Shown here: one piece after another, positions 52,451 through 60,742 of the stretch
Numbering within the stretch: the first letter of the stretch is position 1
Layout of the letters: every line of letters begins with the position of its first letter
Origin: JAAOII01 sp965207945
Lineage (GTDB): Bacteria > Pseudomonadota > Gammaproteobacteria > CBDBNL01 > JAAOII01
Assembly: GCA_965207945.1 (NCBI GenBank)
Contig: OZ242303.1
Coordinates: 1,364,001 to 1,428,000, forward strand
Direction of reading: 5' to 3'
Length of the DNA: 64,000 nt
Notes under the pieces: model-generated
Told to the model about the DNA's origin: nothing
Seen by the model: the letters and a program-made list of their open reading frames with translations, nothing else
Database searches by the model: none
Translations under genes and position numbers: made by a program

Positions 52451-54748
52451 TTATGGTGGGTCAATGGGGTCAATGTCTAAATGCCAAGTGATGTTTGATT
52501 TGTTGTGTTGTTGTGCCTGCTCGCTCATAAGGCGTGCCACTTTATGTAATGCTTGCCTGCTTTCGCTCTTAATTAAAACAACGAAGCGATAAAAATTTAA
52601 TCTTTTAGCTATGCTTGATTCAATAGGTCCCAATAATTGTGCATTATTTTGACGTGCTTCATCTAATGCTGCATCTTTAAGTTTGCCAAGAAATTCCTGC
52701 GCATCTTCGGGCTTAAGTGCCTCGGCTCTTAGGTAAGCAAGGAAATGATAAGGAGGCAAGGCAAACTTGTTGCGATTATCAAGTTCCAGTTTGGCAAAGT
52801 CCGCATAGCTGCGTCTTATCAGGGTTTGTAGCACAGTATGTTCTGGATAATAGGTTGGGATAATAATCCGTCCGCTGTTACGCCGTCCCACTCTACCAAT
52901 TACCTGTGTAATAAGCTGAGCCACCTGCTCAACATTATGAAAGTCATTGCTGAGCAAGCCACTATCGCAATTGACTATGATAGCAAGAGCAACATTAGCA
53001 AAATCATGACCTTTGGCAAGCATCTGAGTTCCCACTAAAATTGCTGGTTCGTCTGATTGCACCTTACGATAAAAATCTTGAAAGGACTCCTTTTTGCTCA
53101 TACTATCTCTATCTATACGGAGAATCTGCGCCTTAGGAAATTCTTTTGCCAGTATGCTCTCAATGCTTTGGGTTCCCAACCCTATAGGAGCTATTTGTAA
53201 ACTGCCGCAGTTTGGACATTTGTGAGGTATAGGTTTTTGGGTTTCGCATAGGTGGCAAGCCAAAAGTGGCGGATGCTTATGCAAAGTCATCGATCGGTCA
53301 CAAGAAGAACATACTTGCATCCAATTACAAGCCGAGCACTGTAGCTGCGGGGCAAAGCCGCGCCGATTAATGAACACCAAAACCTGTGAGTTATCTGCCA
53401 GAGTTTGTTTGATAGCGGTCAACGCTTCATGCGGCAAATTATTTGGCTGATAACGCCCTTTCATTTCAATTAATTGGGCACTGATTTTTCCAGCACTGGC
53501 AAATTTTTGTTTGAGACGAAGATGCTGATATTTACCTTGTCGCGCATTGTAGAAGGACTCAAGCGCTGGAGTGGCACTACCCAAGACAATGGGTATGTTG
53601 TATTCGGAAGCAAGCTTAATTAAAAAATGTTTGCCATTATAGCGAAAGCCGCTGTGTTGCTTATAGGATGAGTCATGCTCTTCATCCACAATGATACATC
53701 CTGGCTTGGCGAGGGGAGCAAACGCTGCGGAACGAGTGCCTATAAGCACGCTAATTTGGTGACGCGCTACAAGTAAATAATTCTGCATTCTTGCGCCTGG
53801 ACTAAGCGAAGAATGGATTACTCCTAAAGGAATAGCCAGAGATTTTTCCAGCCGCTGTAATGTCTGCGGTGATAGGCCTATTTCAGGCACTAAATATAAT
53901 GCTTGCTCGCCACGTGCTAAAGCACGACGGATTATTTCAATATATACTTCTGTCTTACCGCTATTGGTTACTCCTTCCAATAAAAAGCAATTATATTTGC
54001 CAAAGCTTGCAGAAACCTTGTCAACTGCTTGTTGTTGTTCCTCCGTTAGCTGCGGGTGAACATGAGGTATGCCAGTAAACTTACGCGGCGGGAGTTTGAG
54101 CACTTTCCTTCCTGCGATTAGCTCCTTCTTTTTTAGTGCCTGTAAAACGTTTGCCGATATACGCATGGCATTTAGGGCGCTGCTACTGATTTCAGTGTCG
54201 CTCTCTTGTTCTTGCTTTTGCGTTGAGGCAGGAGAGTCCCCCTGCCCCTGCTCTTGGGATTGCCCCAATTTTTGCCCAACGCCCAGTAGTTGTAACACCT
54301 TGCGTTGATTGCTACCTGTGATGCTTTCTATGTCAACATCCTTGCCTTTATCAGTTAAATGCCATTTAGTAATGAAAAGTGGCTCCGCATCTTTGCCGCT
54401 GCGTAATGCAGAAGGAATGGCAGTATCTAATACCTGCCCGAGCGGTTCGCAATAGTATTCTGCAGCCCAGCAAAGGGTTTTGTATAGCTTAGAGGGGAAT
54501 AGAGTTGGCTGGTCAACTAATTGTTTTATTTCTTTTAGGGTTATTTTTTTTCTATCCTGTTCTTTACTCTTATTAAGTGCTTCTTGTGGCTTGCCTGAGC
54601 CGCTGATAAAACCAGAGAGAGTGCGTGGACCGAATGGAGCGATAACTCTGGCTCCAAGCAGATGGCTGCCGTAAGTAATATCTGGCGGCAGCAGATAAGT
54701 AAAGCTTCTATTTAATGGCAGCGGGAATACTATTTCTACTGACTGCAC
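52451..54748 (-). CDS. priA: primosomal replication helicase PriA
   Basis: 3'-5' helicase that reloads the replisome at stalled forks. 765 residues. Order: N-terminal DNA-binding domain (VEIVFPLPLNRSFTYLLP), winged helix, Walker A GVTNSGKTEVYIEII, CIIVDEEHDSSYKQ, zinc-binding Cys clusters (CSACNWMQVCSSC, CHLCE, CPNCGS), QMLAKGHDFANV and VIGRVGRRNSGRIIIPT. A Gln/Glu/Ser-rich insert (GQSQEQGQGDSPASTQ, 54187-54285) sits between the winged helix and helicase parts. The start is GTG at 54748 with AGAGG just upstream. Confidence 0.97.
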   Translation of the reverse strand: MQSVEIVFPLPLNRSFTYLLPPDITYGSHLLGARVIAPFGPRTLSGFISGSGKPQEALNKSKEQDRKKITLKEIKQLVDQPTLFPSKLYKTLCWAAEYYCEPLGQVLDTAIPSALRSGKDAEPLFITKWHLTDKGKDVDIESITGSNQRKVLQLLGVGQKLGQSQEQGQGDSPASTQKQEQESDTEISSSALNAMRISANVLQALKKKELIAGRKVLKLPPRKFTGIPHVHPQLTEEQQQAVDKVSASFGKYNCFLLEGVTNSGKTEVYIEIIRRALARGEQALYLVPEIGLSPQTLQRLEKSLAIPLGVIHSSLSPGARMQNYLLVARHQISVLIGTRSAAFAPLAKPGCIIVDEEHDSSYKQHSGFRYNGKHFLIKLASEYNIPIVLGSATPALESFYNARQGKYQHLRLKQKFASAGKISAQLIEMKGRYQPNNLPHEALTAIKQTLADNSQVLVFINRRGFAPQLQCSACNWMQVCSSCDRSMTLHKHPPLLACHLCETQKPIPHKCPNCGSLQIAPIGLGTQSIESILAKEFPKAQILRIDRDSMSKKESFQDFYRKVQSDEPAILVGTQMLAKGHDFANVALAIIVNCDSGLLSNDFHNVEQVAQLITQVIGRVGRRNSGRIIIPTYYPEHTVLQTLIRRSYADFAKLELDNRNKFALPPYHFLAYLRAEALKPEDAQEFLGKLKDAALDEARQNNAQLLGPIESSIAKRLNFYRFVVLIKSESRQALHKVARLMSEQAQQHNKSNITWHLDIDPIDPP

Positions 54749-54794
54749 GCCTCTATAAATAATTGCAAATAATTACAGAAGTTGTGTGATGAAA

Positions 54795-55088
54795 TCAAAC
54801 CCTTATAAGAAATTCTAAGACGGAAATTTTTTCCGGCTCTTCCAGCATCTGCATCATTTCTGCCACTGCTTCCTTGCGTTTATCCGACTTATGCCATTGA
54901 TTCCAATTATGAATGTTGTCAAAGTTGACGACAACATAGCGATGGTTGGGATCACGGGTGTTTATAAGAGCTTCACTTGAAATAAAGCCCGTGGCGTTAA
55001 ATACTACCTGGTTGGCTTGCAATGCTCGTTTCTCATATTGTTCTATGCACTCGGGCATAACTTTTCTTTCAATAATAACCTTTATCAT
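54795..55088 (-). CDS. antibiotic biosynthesis monooxygenase (ABM)-domain protein
   Basis: 97 residues, a single dimeric ferredoxin-like alpha/beta domain: MIKVIIERKVMPECIEQYEKR, ATGFISSEALINTRDPNHRY and NWNQWHKSDKRKE. Many such proteins are uncharacterised; the family includes quinol monooxygenases and haem-degrading enzymes. No specific function can be assigned. It precedes priA by 46 bp and is divergent from yggX. Confidence 0.75.
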   Translation of the reverse strand: MIKVIIERKVMPECIEQYEKRALQANQVVFNATGFISSEALINTRDPNHRYVVVNFDNIHNWNQWHKSDKRKEAVAEMMQMLEEPEKISVLEFLIRV

Positions 55089-55180
55089 AATTAGTATTTT
55101 ACTTGAAAAAGTAGAATATCAAATAAATTGTGTGCTCCATTTTTCAAGCAAGATACCTTATGTTGTGTTATATTATTCAA

Positions 55181-55459
55181 ATGACAAAAGAAGTATTCTG
55201 TATAAAATATCATTTGAACTTGCCTGCTATGGAAAGCGCTCCCTTTCCCAACGAAAAAGGAGAATATATATTGGAAAATGTATCTCATCAGGCATGGGCA
55301 GAGTGGTTGAAACACCAAACTATGTTAATTAATGAGAAACATCTAAGTATGGTAAACAAAGAAGACCGTGATTATTTGACGGAGCAGATGGATAAATTTC
55401 TGAATAACAAAGATTTTGACAAGCCAGCGGGCTATGTCCCTCCAGCAGAAGATAAATAA
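55181..55459 (+). CDS. yggX: YggX-type Fe(II) trafficking protein
   Basis: 92 residues, close in length and pattern to E. coli YggX, which protects Fe-S clusters from oxidative damage. The Cys near the N-terminus (KEVFCIKYHL) and QAWAEWLKHQTMLINEKHLS are diagnostic. The ATG at 55181 gives the conserved start; earlier in-frame TTG/GTG codons only add non-conserved residues. No Shine-Dalgarno is visible, and TATATT lies just upstream, so a short leader is possible. First of four plus-strand genes. Confidence 0.92.
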   Translation: MTKEVFCIKYHLNLPAMESAPFPNEKGEYILENVSHQAWAEWLKHQTMLINEKHLSMVNKEDRDYLTEQMDKFLNNKDFDKPAGYVPPAEDK

Positions 55460-55466
55460 ACTTGAA

Positions 55467-55488
55467 GAACTAAGCACGAACTAAGCAC
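55467..55488 (+). repeat. two 11-bp direct repeats in the xseB leader
   Basis: GAACTAAGCAC occurs twice without a gap (55467-55477, 55478-55488), just before the xseB ATG at 55497. It displaces any Shine-Dalgarno. Confidence 0.5.
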
Positions 55489-55496
55489 ATAAAGAA

Positions 55497-55799
55497 ATGA
55501 ACGAGGAAGAACACAACGACAGTAGCATTTTTAAACAGGGCGATGCTAATAGCGATAATAATACAAAAGGAACAAGCCAAGATGACTTTAATTTTGAAAG
55601 CGCTATGACAGAAATAAAAAGCATTGTAGAAGCAATTGAAGAAGGTCAATTGCCGCTTGACGAAAGCATTAAGAAGTATGAAAATGCGCTTACGTTAATA
55701 AAAAAATGCCAGAATCTGCTGCAAACAGCAAACCAGAAAATTGAAGAAATTACTGCAGCAGATAATAATGCTGACGATTCCACAAATAACAATTCTTAA
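55497..55799 (+). CDS. xseB: exodeoxyribonuclease VII small subunit
   Basis: Helical subunit that pairs with XseA to degrade single-stranded DNA. 100 residues with the core FNFESAMTEIKSIVEAIEEG, LPLDESIKKYENALTLIKKC and KIEEIT. The N-terminal 28 residues (Asn/Asp/Ser-rich) and the Asn/Asp tail are longer than usual. Directly before ispA, the common xseB-ispA pairing. Confidence 0.92.
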   Translation: MNEEEHNDSSIFKQGDANSDNNTKGTSQDDFNFESAMTEIKSIVEAIEEGQLPLDESIKKYENALTLIKKCQNLLQTANQKIEEITAADNNADDSTNNNS

Positions 55800-55836
55800 A
55801 ATACCACACAATAGCAATTAACATTGCATCCGAATA

Positions 55837-56718
55837 ATGCTTGACTTTAATACAGAAAAGAAAGATTTTTGCAACAACTTTAATAAGTTTCTTGAAGGGT
55901 TACTAACGCCCTATAGGGCACGCTACCCTGATAGCAGTGAAATTATAGACGCGGTTATTTATAGCACCATAACAAGTGGCGGCAAGCGGCTGCGCCCTAT
56001 GTTAGTTTATGGAGCTGCCCGTTCTCAGGGGGTGGATTTCAAGCAGATAGCCCATGCGGCAGCTGCTATTGAATTAGTCCATTGCTATTCTCTTATCCAT
56101 GACGACTTGCCTGCTATGGACAATCATGACACTAGACGGGGGATGCAAAGCTGTCATAGTAAGTTTGGTGAAGCAAATGCTATCTTAGCTGGCGACATTA
56201 TGCAGGTAATGGCTTTTGACAGCATTAATAGCTCTACTCTATACTCTGCTGAAGTAAAAGAAATAATGACTCAATCGCTTATTAAAGCATCTTGTGATAT
56301 TGTCTGCGGACAAGTAATTGATTTAAGAGGAGAGAGTGAGCAGCTTACCCTGCAAGAAACAGAAAAGATGCATCAGCTAAAGTGTGGTGCTCTAATAAAA
56401 ACTTCCTTGCAACTTGGAGCGTTGAGCGGCGGCAAGGCGACAGATGATTTTATTACTAAGATAACATCTGCTGGCGAAAAGATTGGCTTGGGGTTTCAGA
56501 TAAAGGATGACCTAATGGATATGGACGAAGAAGGCGAATCTTCTACAGGTGTGTATAAGTCCACCTATCCAGCAATAGCTGGGGTAGAAAAATCGCGGCA
56601 ACGGATAGAAGAGCTAAGAGAGCAAGCACTTAATGATATAGGCGATTTATCAGATGAAGCAAATTTCTTGCGTCAGTTATTTATGTTGATGATAGAAATG
56701 CCTGAGGATGCCGGCTAG
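55837..56718 (+). CDS. ispA: (2E,6E)-farnesyl diphosphate synthase
   Basis: Prenyl chain elongation to farnesyl diphosphate, feeding quinones and undecaprenyl-phosphate. 293 residues. SGGKRLRP, first Asp-rich motif DDLPAMDNHDTRRG (Asp89-Asp90), GDIMQVMAFD, and the second GLGFQIKDDLMDMDEE are present. TGVYKSTYPAIAGVE is normal. Its last codons overlap lolA by 11 bp. Confidence 0.97.
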   Translation: MLDFNTEKKDFCNNFNKFLEGLLTPYRARYPDSSEIIDAVIYSTITSGGKRLRPMLVYGAARSQGVDFKQIAHAAAAIELVHCYSLIHDDLPAMDNHDTRRGMQSCHSKFGEANAILAGDIMQVMAFDSINSSTLYSAEVKEIMTQSLIKASCDIVCGQVIDLRGESEQLTLQETEKMHQLKCGALIKTSLQLGALSGGKATDDFITKITSAGEKIGLGFQIKDDLMDMDEEGESSTGVYKSTYPAIAGVEKSRQRIEELREQALNDIGDLSDEANFLRQLFMLMIEMPEDAG

Positions 56719-57355
56719 TCAACTCGCCTCCTTATGGACGGCGGGAGCGCAGCGCGTCAACTGTGCTATTTTTATTGCATTGCTTGTTATTCCCTCCTTG
56801 GCGCATGCGGCGGATAATCAAGCAAGGAATAATCTTGAAGGTATTTTATCTTCAATAAAATCACTGCGTGGTGATTTTACCCAGCATGAATATGATTCCA
56901 ATGGCAATACTTTACGTATCCTAAGCGGAAAGTTTAGGATGACTCGCCCATTGCTATTGAGATGGGAAGTTGACCCGCCTTTTGCTCAGACCATAATAAG
57001 CAATGGTACCAATATCTTGATTTATGATGAAGAACTTAGGCAATTAATTATCCGTCCGCTTGATAAAAATAACCTGCCACCTTTCTTTTTCCTTGGAGGA
57101 AATAAAGAAATCTTAGATGCTATGGACATAAGCCAGCCAGATACAAGCGCTCCTATATTCTTTTTAAGTGACGCTCAATACACGCAAGAAATATCGGTTT
57201 ATTTTAGAAACAATATACCGCGTGAGATTAACTGGGACACCGAACTTAACCAAAAAGTTGTTATGAAGTTTGACAACATTAAAAAGAATTGGCGCAATGC
57301 CCGCTCTCAGTTTAATCTTGTCCCTCCACCAGGAACCGACATAATTATTGAATAA
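56708..57355 (+). CDS. lolA: outer-membrane lipoprotein carrier protein LolA
   Basis: Periplasmic chaperone carrying lipoproteins from LolCDE to LolB. 215 residues. Signal peptide with hydrophobic core CAIFIALLVIPSLAHA. Mature part has IKSLRGDFTQHEYDSNGN, LSGKFRMTRPLLLRWEVDPP, TIISNGTNILIYDEELRQ and FFFLGGNKEI, the usual LolA pattern. Relevant because the window encodes at least eight predicted lipoproteins. Overlaps ispA by 11 bp. Confidence 0.95.
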   Translation: MPASQLASLWTAGAQRVNCAIFIALLVIPSLAHAADNQARNNLEGILSSIKSLRGDFTQHEYDSNGNTLRILSGKFRMTRPLLLRWEVDPPFAQTIISNGTNILIYDEELRQLIIRPLDKNNLPPFFFLGGNKEILDAMDISQPDTSAPIFFLSDAQYTQEISVYFRNNIPREINWDTELNQKVVMKFDNIKKNWRNARSQFNLVPPPGTDIIIE

Positions 57356-57403
57356 TAGCCGGGGGGAGAGGCGGATGAAGCAACACAATAATTAATCTCC
57401 GAT

Positions 57404-58117
57404 TTATTGTTTAAATTGGTGAAAGGCGAAAGCCAAGCTACCGCCACTAATCCCAGCAAATAGCAAGGCAAAATCTTGATTCAGCAAAGTAAAGGGCATA
57501 TACAACAAACATCCCCCTAATACCGCAATCCCAATACAGGCATTCTGACTGCCATGCTTGGCTATAACACATAAGAAATATAAAGGATTTATCAGCAGCA
57601 AGGATAAAAATACTTCATGCGGAATATAGTTAACCACATAGAATCCCGCTAGGGTTCCGCACAAAGAAAATACCCACAGAATTTCACCCGAATAAATAAA
57701 GTAACGCAACACGTCTTTTTGCGGCACCGAGCGATGATTATCTATGAAATTGAGCCAGCCAGTGACTGCTATAAAATGGGCAGATAAATAATAGCTAACT
57801 GGCGAGTGAGTGCCCTTTTTAAATAAAGGGGCAAGGGTAAGCGCCATAGGTAGCAAACGGATATTGATTAACCAAGTTACGAAAGCAATGCCCAGTAAAC
57901 TAGAACCTGCAGCTATGCCGTTAACAGCTACTATCTGCCCAGGCAGAGCATAGATAAACATTGTTGAGACGGCGCTTTGTAGCGCGTCAAAACCAATGGA
58001 TTCTAATCCAGCGCCGTAAGCAAAGAAGATAATGAATAGTGTCCAGCCAGGCGCACCACAAGAGTCACGCCAAGCTCTAGATATAACCGATGTTGTTTTA
58101 ACTGCGGCTTCTGTCAT
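57404..58117 (-). CDS. azlC: AzlC-family branched-chain amino acid/azaleucine exporter subunit
   Basis: Inner-membrane protein, 237 residues, about eight hydrophobic segments. SRAWRDSCGAPGWTLFIIFF, ALPGQIVAVNGIAAGSSLLG, TWLINIRLLPMALTLAPLF and HFIAVTGWLNF resemble AzlC/YgaZ. The ATG at 58117 (MTEAAVKTTSV) is chosen; a more upstream start would extend further into ispD. Overlaps the ispD 3' end by 20 bp. Its usual partner AzlD is not adjacent but lies 2 kb away in the opposite direction. Confidence 0.85.
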   Translation of the reverse strand: MTEAAVKTTSVISRAWRDSCGAPGWTLFIIFFAYGAGLESIGFDALQSAVSTMFIYALPGQIVAVNGIAAGSSLLGIAFVTWLINIRLLPMALTLAPLFKKGTHSPVSYYLSAHFIAVTGWLNFIDNHRSVPQKDVLRYFIYSGEILWVFSLCGTLAGFYVVNYIPHEVFLSLLLINPLYFLCVIAKHGSQNACIGIAVLGGCLLYMPFTLLNQDFALLFAGISGGSLAFAFHQFKQ

Positions 58118-58979
58118 GTTGTTTATGCAAAATTGATTCCAGTATTTGTTTGTCTTGTTTGCGGGTAAGCTTAATGTTACAAACATCTCCCTCAATCTTA
58201 TGGATGGACAAAGCAGGATTATGGGCTAACACAACCGAACAGTCGTCTGTCCAGCGGCTGGTATCTCCGCCTTCATTCGCGGCACTTTGAAAACTATCAC
58301 GCAATAGTTGGAGTTGAAATCCCTGCGGTGTTTGCAACAAACAGTAATCTGAACGGGTGGCAATCTTACTAATTTTGTATTCCCGATTATGTTTTGTTTG
58401 TAAAGGAGAGGTTGCTGGGCTTGTATTCTTGCTGGTATCTTTGCCTGTATCCTTGCCTAAGGATGTTAGCTGTCCCAACGTATCGGTTACGGGAAGAGCT
58501 GTGGCTACTGCTGGATGAGTTTGCAAAGCAACTATACATTTTTCTACCAATTGTGTAGATACTAATGGGCGCGCTGCATCATGGATTAGAACACTTCTGT
58601 CCCCCGATTCATCCGCCAGTTCTGCAATTGCCAGATGCGTTGAATCAAATCTATTTTTTCCACCCTCTTTTATGCAGCGGATTTTACTATTTATTTTTCC
58701 ACTTATATTGCCTTTTATATTGCCCGCTAAATTATTTATAACATCTTGAAATCTTGCTTGCATCCCAGGCGGAACCATCACTATAACTTCATCCACTAAA
58801 TGGCAACTACAAAATGTTTCAAGCGAGTAGCTAATAACCGATTTACCGTTTAATAGCTCAAGCTGTTTTAACTCTTCTGAGTTGGGTAATTCATGCTCAT
58901 TATTCCCCGTATGATTACTATAGCGGCGGCTACTGCCAGCAGCGAGTAGGATAACCAACACGCCATTATTCTGATTCAT
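58098..58979 (-). CDS. ispD: 2-C-methyl-D-erythritol 4-phosphate cytidylyltransferase, with inserts
   Basis: Third step of the MEP isoprenoid pathway. Core motifs: ILLAAGSSRRY (CTP loop, 10-20), VIVMVPPGM, GGKNRFDSTHLAIAEL, LIHDAARPLVS, ATALPVTDTL, LLQTPQGFQLQLL, RWTDDCSVV. At 293 residues it is about 60 longer than usual. Inserts are an Asn/Glu/Leu loop (NHTGNNEHELPNSEEL), GNIKGNISGKINSK (58680-58735) and a repeated GKDTGKDTSKNTSP stretch (58376-58480). It lies 5 bp after gpsA. Confidence 0.95.
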   Translation of the reverse strand: MNQNNGVLVILLAAGSSRRYSNHTGNNEHELPNSEELKQLELLNGKSVISYSLETFCSCHLVDEVIVMVPPGMQARFQDVINNLAGNIKGNISGKINSKIRCIKEGGKNRFDSTHLAIAELADESGDRSVLIHDAARPLVSTQLVEKCIVALQTHPAVATALPVTDTLGQLTSLGKDTGKDTSKNTSPATSPLQTKHNREYKISKIATRSDYCLLQTPQGFQLQLLRDSFQSAANEGGDTSRWTDDCSVVLAHNPALSIHKIEGDVCNIKLTRKQDKQILESILHKQHDRSRS

Positions 58980-58984
58980 CGGGA

Positions 58985-60052
58985 TTATTTATTATGCTGA
59001 TAAGTAGTCAAGTACTCCACATCCTCACGCGGTGTATTGCGCAGGACACCCCATAAAACATGTTTAACTCTTTCGCCATTAAAAATAATTCTGTAAACAC
59101 CTTCAAGTAAAGGCATATTGACTCCCATCTTAATTGCTTGCTGATGAGCCATCTTGGTTGTGTGAATGCCCTCCGCCACTCCTCCAAGCTGGTCGCATAT
59201 TTCATCAATTGATTTGCCCCCTATCAAAGCATTACCCAAACGATAATTGCGGCTTTGCGGCGAGAAGCAAGTGGTTATTAAATCTCCTATGCCCGCAAGA
59301 CCAAGAAAGGTTAAGTGATTGGCATTCATCTGCACCGCAAAGCGCGCCATCTCTGCGGCACTTCTGGTTATTAGGACGCTTTTTGTGTTTATGCCAAAAC
59401 CAAGAGAGTCCGAAATACCGGCAGCTATGGCATAGATATTTTTTAAAGCACCTGCAAGTTCAACACCATACACATCATCATTTTCAAAAATATGTAAGTA
59501 CTTGGTGCTTATGGCTTGGCGCACCATTGCGCTTAGCAGATGATTATGGGTTGCTATAACACTGCCAGTAAGATGCTTATTAGCTATTTCGTTGGCAATA
59601 TTAGGACCGCTGAGTACTCCTATATGCTGTTCTGGGTTAAGTCCTTTATCCTGAATTACCTTCTCTAACAACTGACTCATCAATTGGAAACTATCCCTGG
59701 CTATGCCTTTGGTGGCAGTTACGATGAATTGCTGATTAATATATGGGCTTATATTTTGTAGCACCTCAGCGAAGGACTTACTTGGTACTGCTATTATGAG
59801 AAGCTGTGCGTCAGCAACAGCTTCTTGTAAATTAGTGGTGGCGTGTAGGTCGCCGTGCAGAGTCAGTTGTGGAATATATTTCTGGTTACGGTGGGTTGCG
59901 TTTATTTGTTGCGCCTGTTTTTCATCTCTTAGCCATAAGAATGTCTTGTTGCCGCGCGTAGCGCTTATGTTGGCAAGAACTGTCCCAAAACTGCCGCCGC
60001 CTATGACGGCTACCTTCAGGGGCGCTATTAATGGTTGTGCGACATCAAGCAT
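58985..60052 (-). CDS. gpsA: glycerol-3-phosphate dehydrogenase (NAD(P)+)
   Basis: Makes sn-glycerol-3-phosphate from dihydroxyacetone phosphate for phospholipids. 355 residues, Rossmann N-terminus VAVIGGGSFGTVLANI, then IIAVPSKSFAEVL, VLSGPNIANEIAN, GVELAGALKNIYAIAAGI (catalytic Lys) and GLAGIGDLITTCFSPQSRNY. Complete. First gene of gpsA-ispD-azlC, divergent from the azlD-like gene. Confidence 0.97.
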   Translation of the reverse strand: MLDVAQPLIAPLKVAVIGGGSFGTVLANISATRGNKTFLWLRDEKQAQQINATHRNQKYIPQLTLHGDLHATTNLQEAVADAQLLIIAVPSKSFAEVLQNISPYINQQFIVTATKGIARDSFQLMSQLLEKVIQDKGLNPEQHIGVLSGPNIANEIANKHLTGSVIATHNHLLSAMVRQAISTKYLHIFENDDVYGVELAGALKNIYAIAAGISDSLGFGINTKSVLITRSAAEMARFAVQMNANHLTFLGLAGIGDLITTCFSPQSRNYRLGNALIGGKSIDEICDQLGGVAEGIHTTKMAHQQAIKMGVNMPLLEGVYRIIFNGERVKHVLWGVLRNTPREDVEYLTTYQHNK

Positions 60053-60131
60053 ATATAAAGGAATTATATACCAATTTCCGCTTGTTGAGAATATGTCCGA
60101 TGTTTCTATCCCTCATATAATGTTATGCATA

Positions 60132-60473
60132 ATGAGTCAAGAAGATATTTTTATTTATGCAGTAATCGGAGTAGCCACATTGGTTACCTTCGGTACCAGA
60201 GTATTGGGATTAATCAGCAGCCGTAAGCTTGATGAGAGCAGTCCTGTTTTTACTTACGCTAACTATATAAGTTATGCCTTAGTTGGAGCTCTGGTAGTAA
60301 AGCTGATTGTCTTACCGAATAATGATTTGGGAGAGGTTCCTCTGTTATGGAGAATTGCTTTATCTTTATTATGTGTTGCGGCATACATAATCCATAAGAA
60401 GTATCTATTGGTTTATTTAATTCTGATAGGCGCAGGACTTACAGCACTGCAGTATATTCCATTTTTTAATTAG
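60132..60473 (+). CDS. azlD: AzlD-like small membrane protein
   Basis: 113 residues, four hydrophobic segments (IYAVIGVATLVTFGTRVLGL, ISYALVGALVVKLIVL, IALSLLCVAAYIIH, YLLVYLILIGAGLTALQY). Pattern and length fit AzlD, the small partner of AzlC in branched-chain amino acid efflux. The ATG at 60132 gives the typical length; an ATG at 60093 is also in frame. TATAAT at 60117-60122 would make the leader very short. It faces gpsA across 79 bp and is separated from azlC by ispD and gpsA. Confidence 0.75.
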   Translation: MSQEDIFIYAVIGVATLVTFGTRVLGLISSRKLDESSPVFTYANYISYALVGALVVKLIVLPNNDLGEVPLLWRIALSLLCVAAYIIHKKYLLVYLILIGAGLTALQYIPFFN

Positions 60474-60560
60474 GACACCAAATTAAGATAAGTGTGGGGA
60501 TACTAATATGTGGGATAGAGGGAAGAGAAAAACCAGGGGGGATAGAACAAAGGGGGGGAG

Positions 60561-60592
60561 AAAAAAAAGGGGGGGATCTGAAAGATCCCCCC
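60561..60592 (-). terminator. strong intrinsic terminator downstream of mrcA
   Basis: On the minus strand GGGGGGATCT, loop TTC, AGATCCCCCC form a perfect 10-bp stem followed by more C and then eight T. This is a textbook rho-independent terminator about 150 bp after the mrcA stop. On the plus strand it could also stop azlD read-through but has no T run there. The remaining gap (60474-60742) is G-run and AT-rich sequence without genes. Confidence 0.9.
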
Positions 60593-60742
60593 GCAGCGGA
60601 GGCTATGTTGGTATCAATTATACGCTAAGTAAATAGTTTGTCAAGTAATATTAATAAAAAACACTGGTTTTTTAATAATTTTTTATTTTATTGCAAAAAG
60701 GGCGTAAAACCTCAAGGACGAAGCAGAAAATCTTAGATTAAA

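Noticed and set aside
59796..60131. N-terminal extension of the azlD-like frame into gpsA
   Set aside because: The extra residues are antisense to gpsA and not membrane-protein-like; internal ATGs give the family length.
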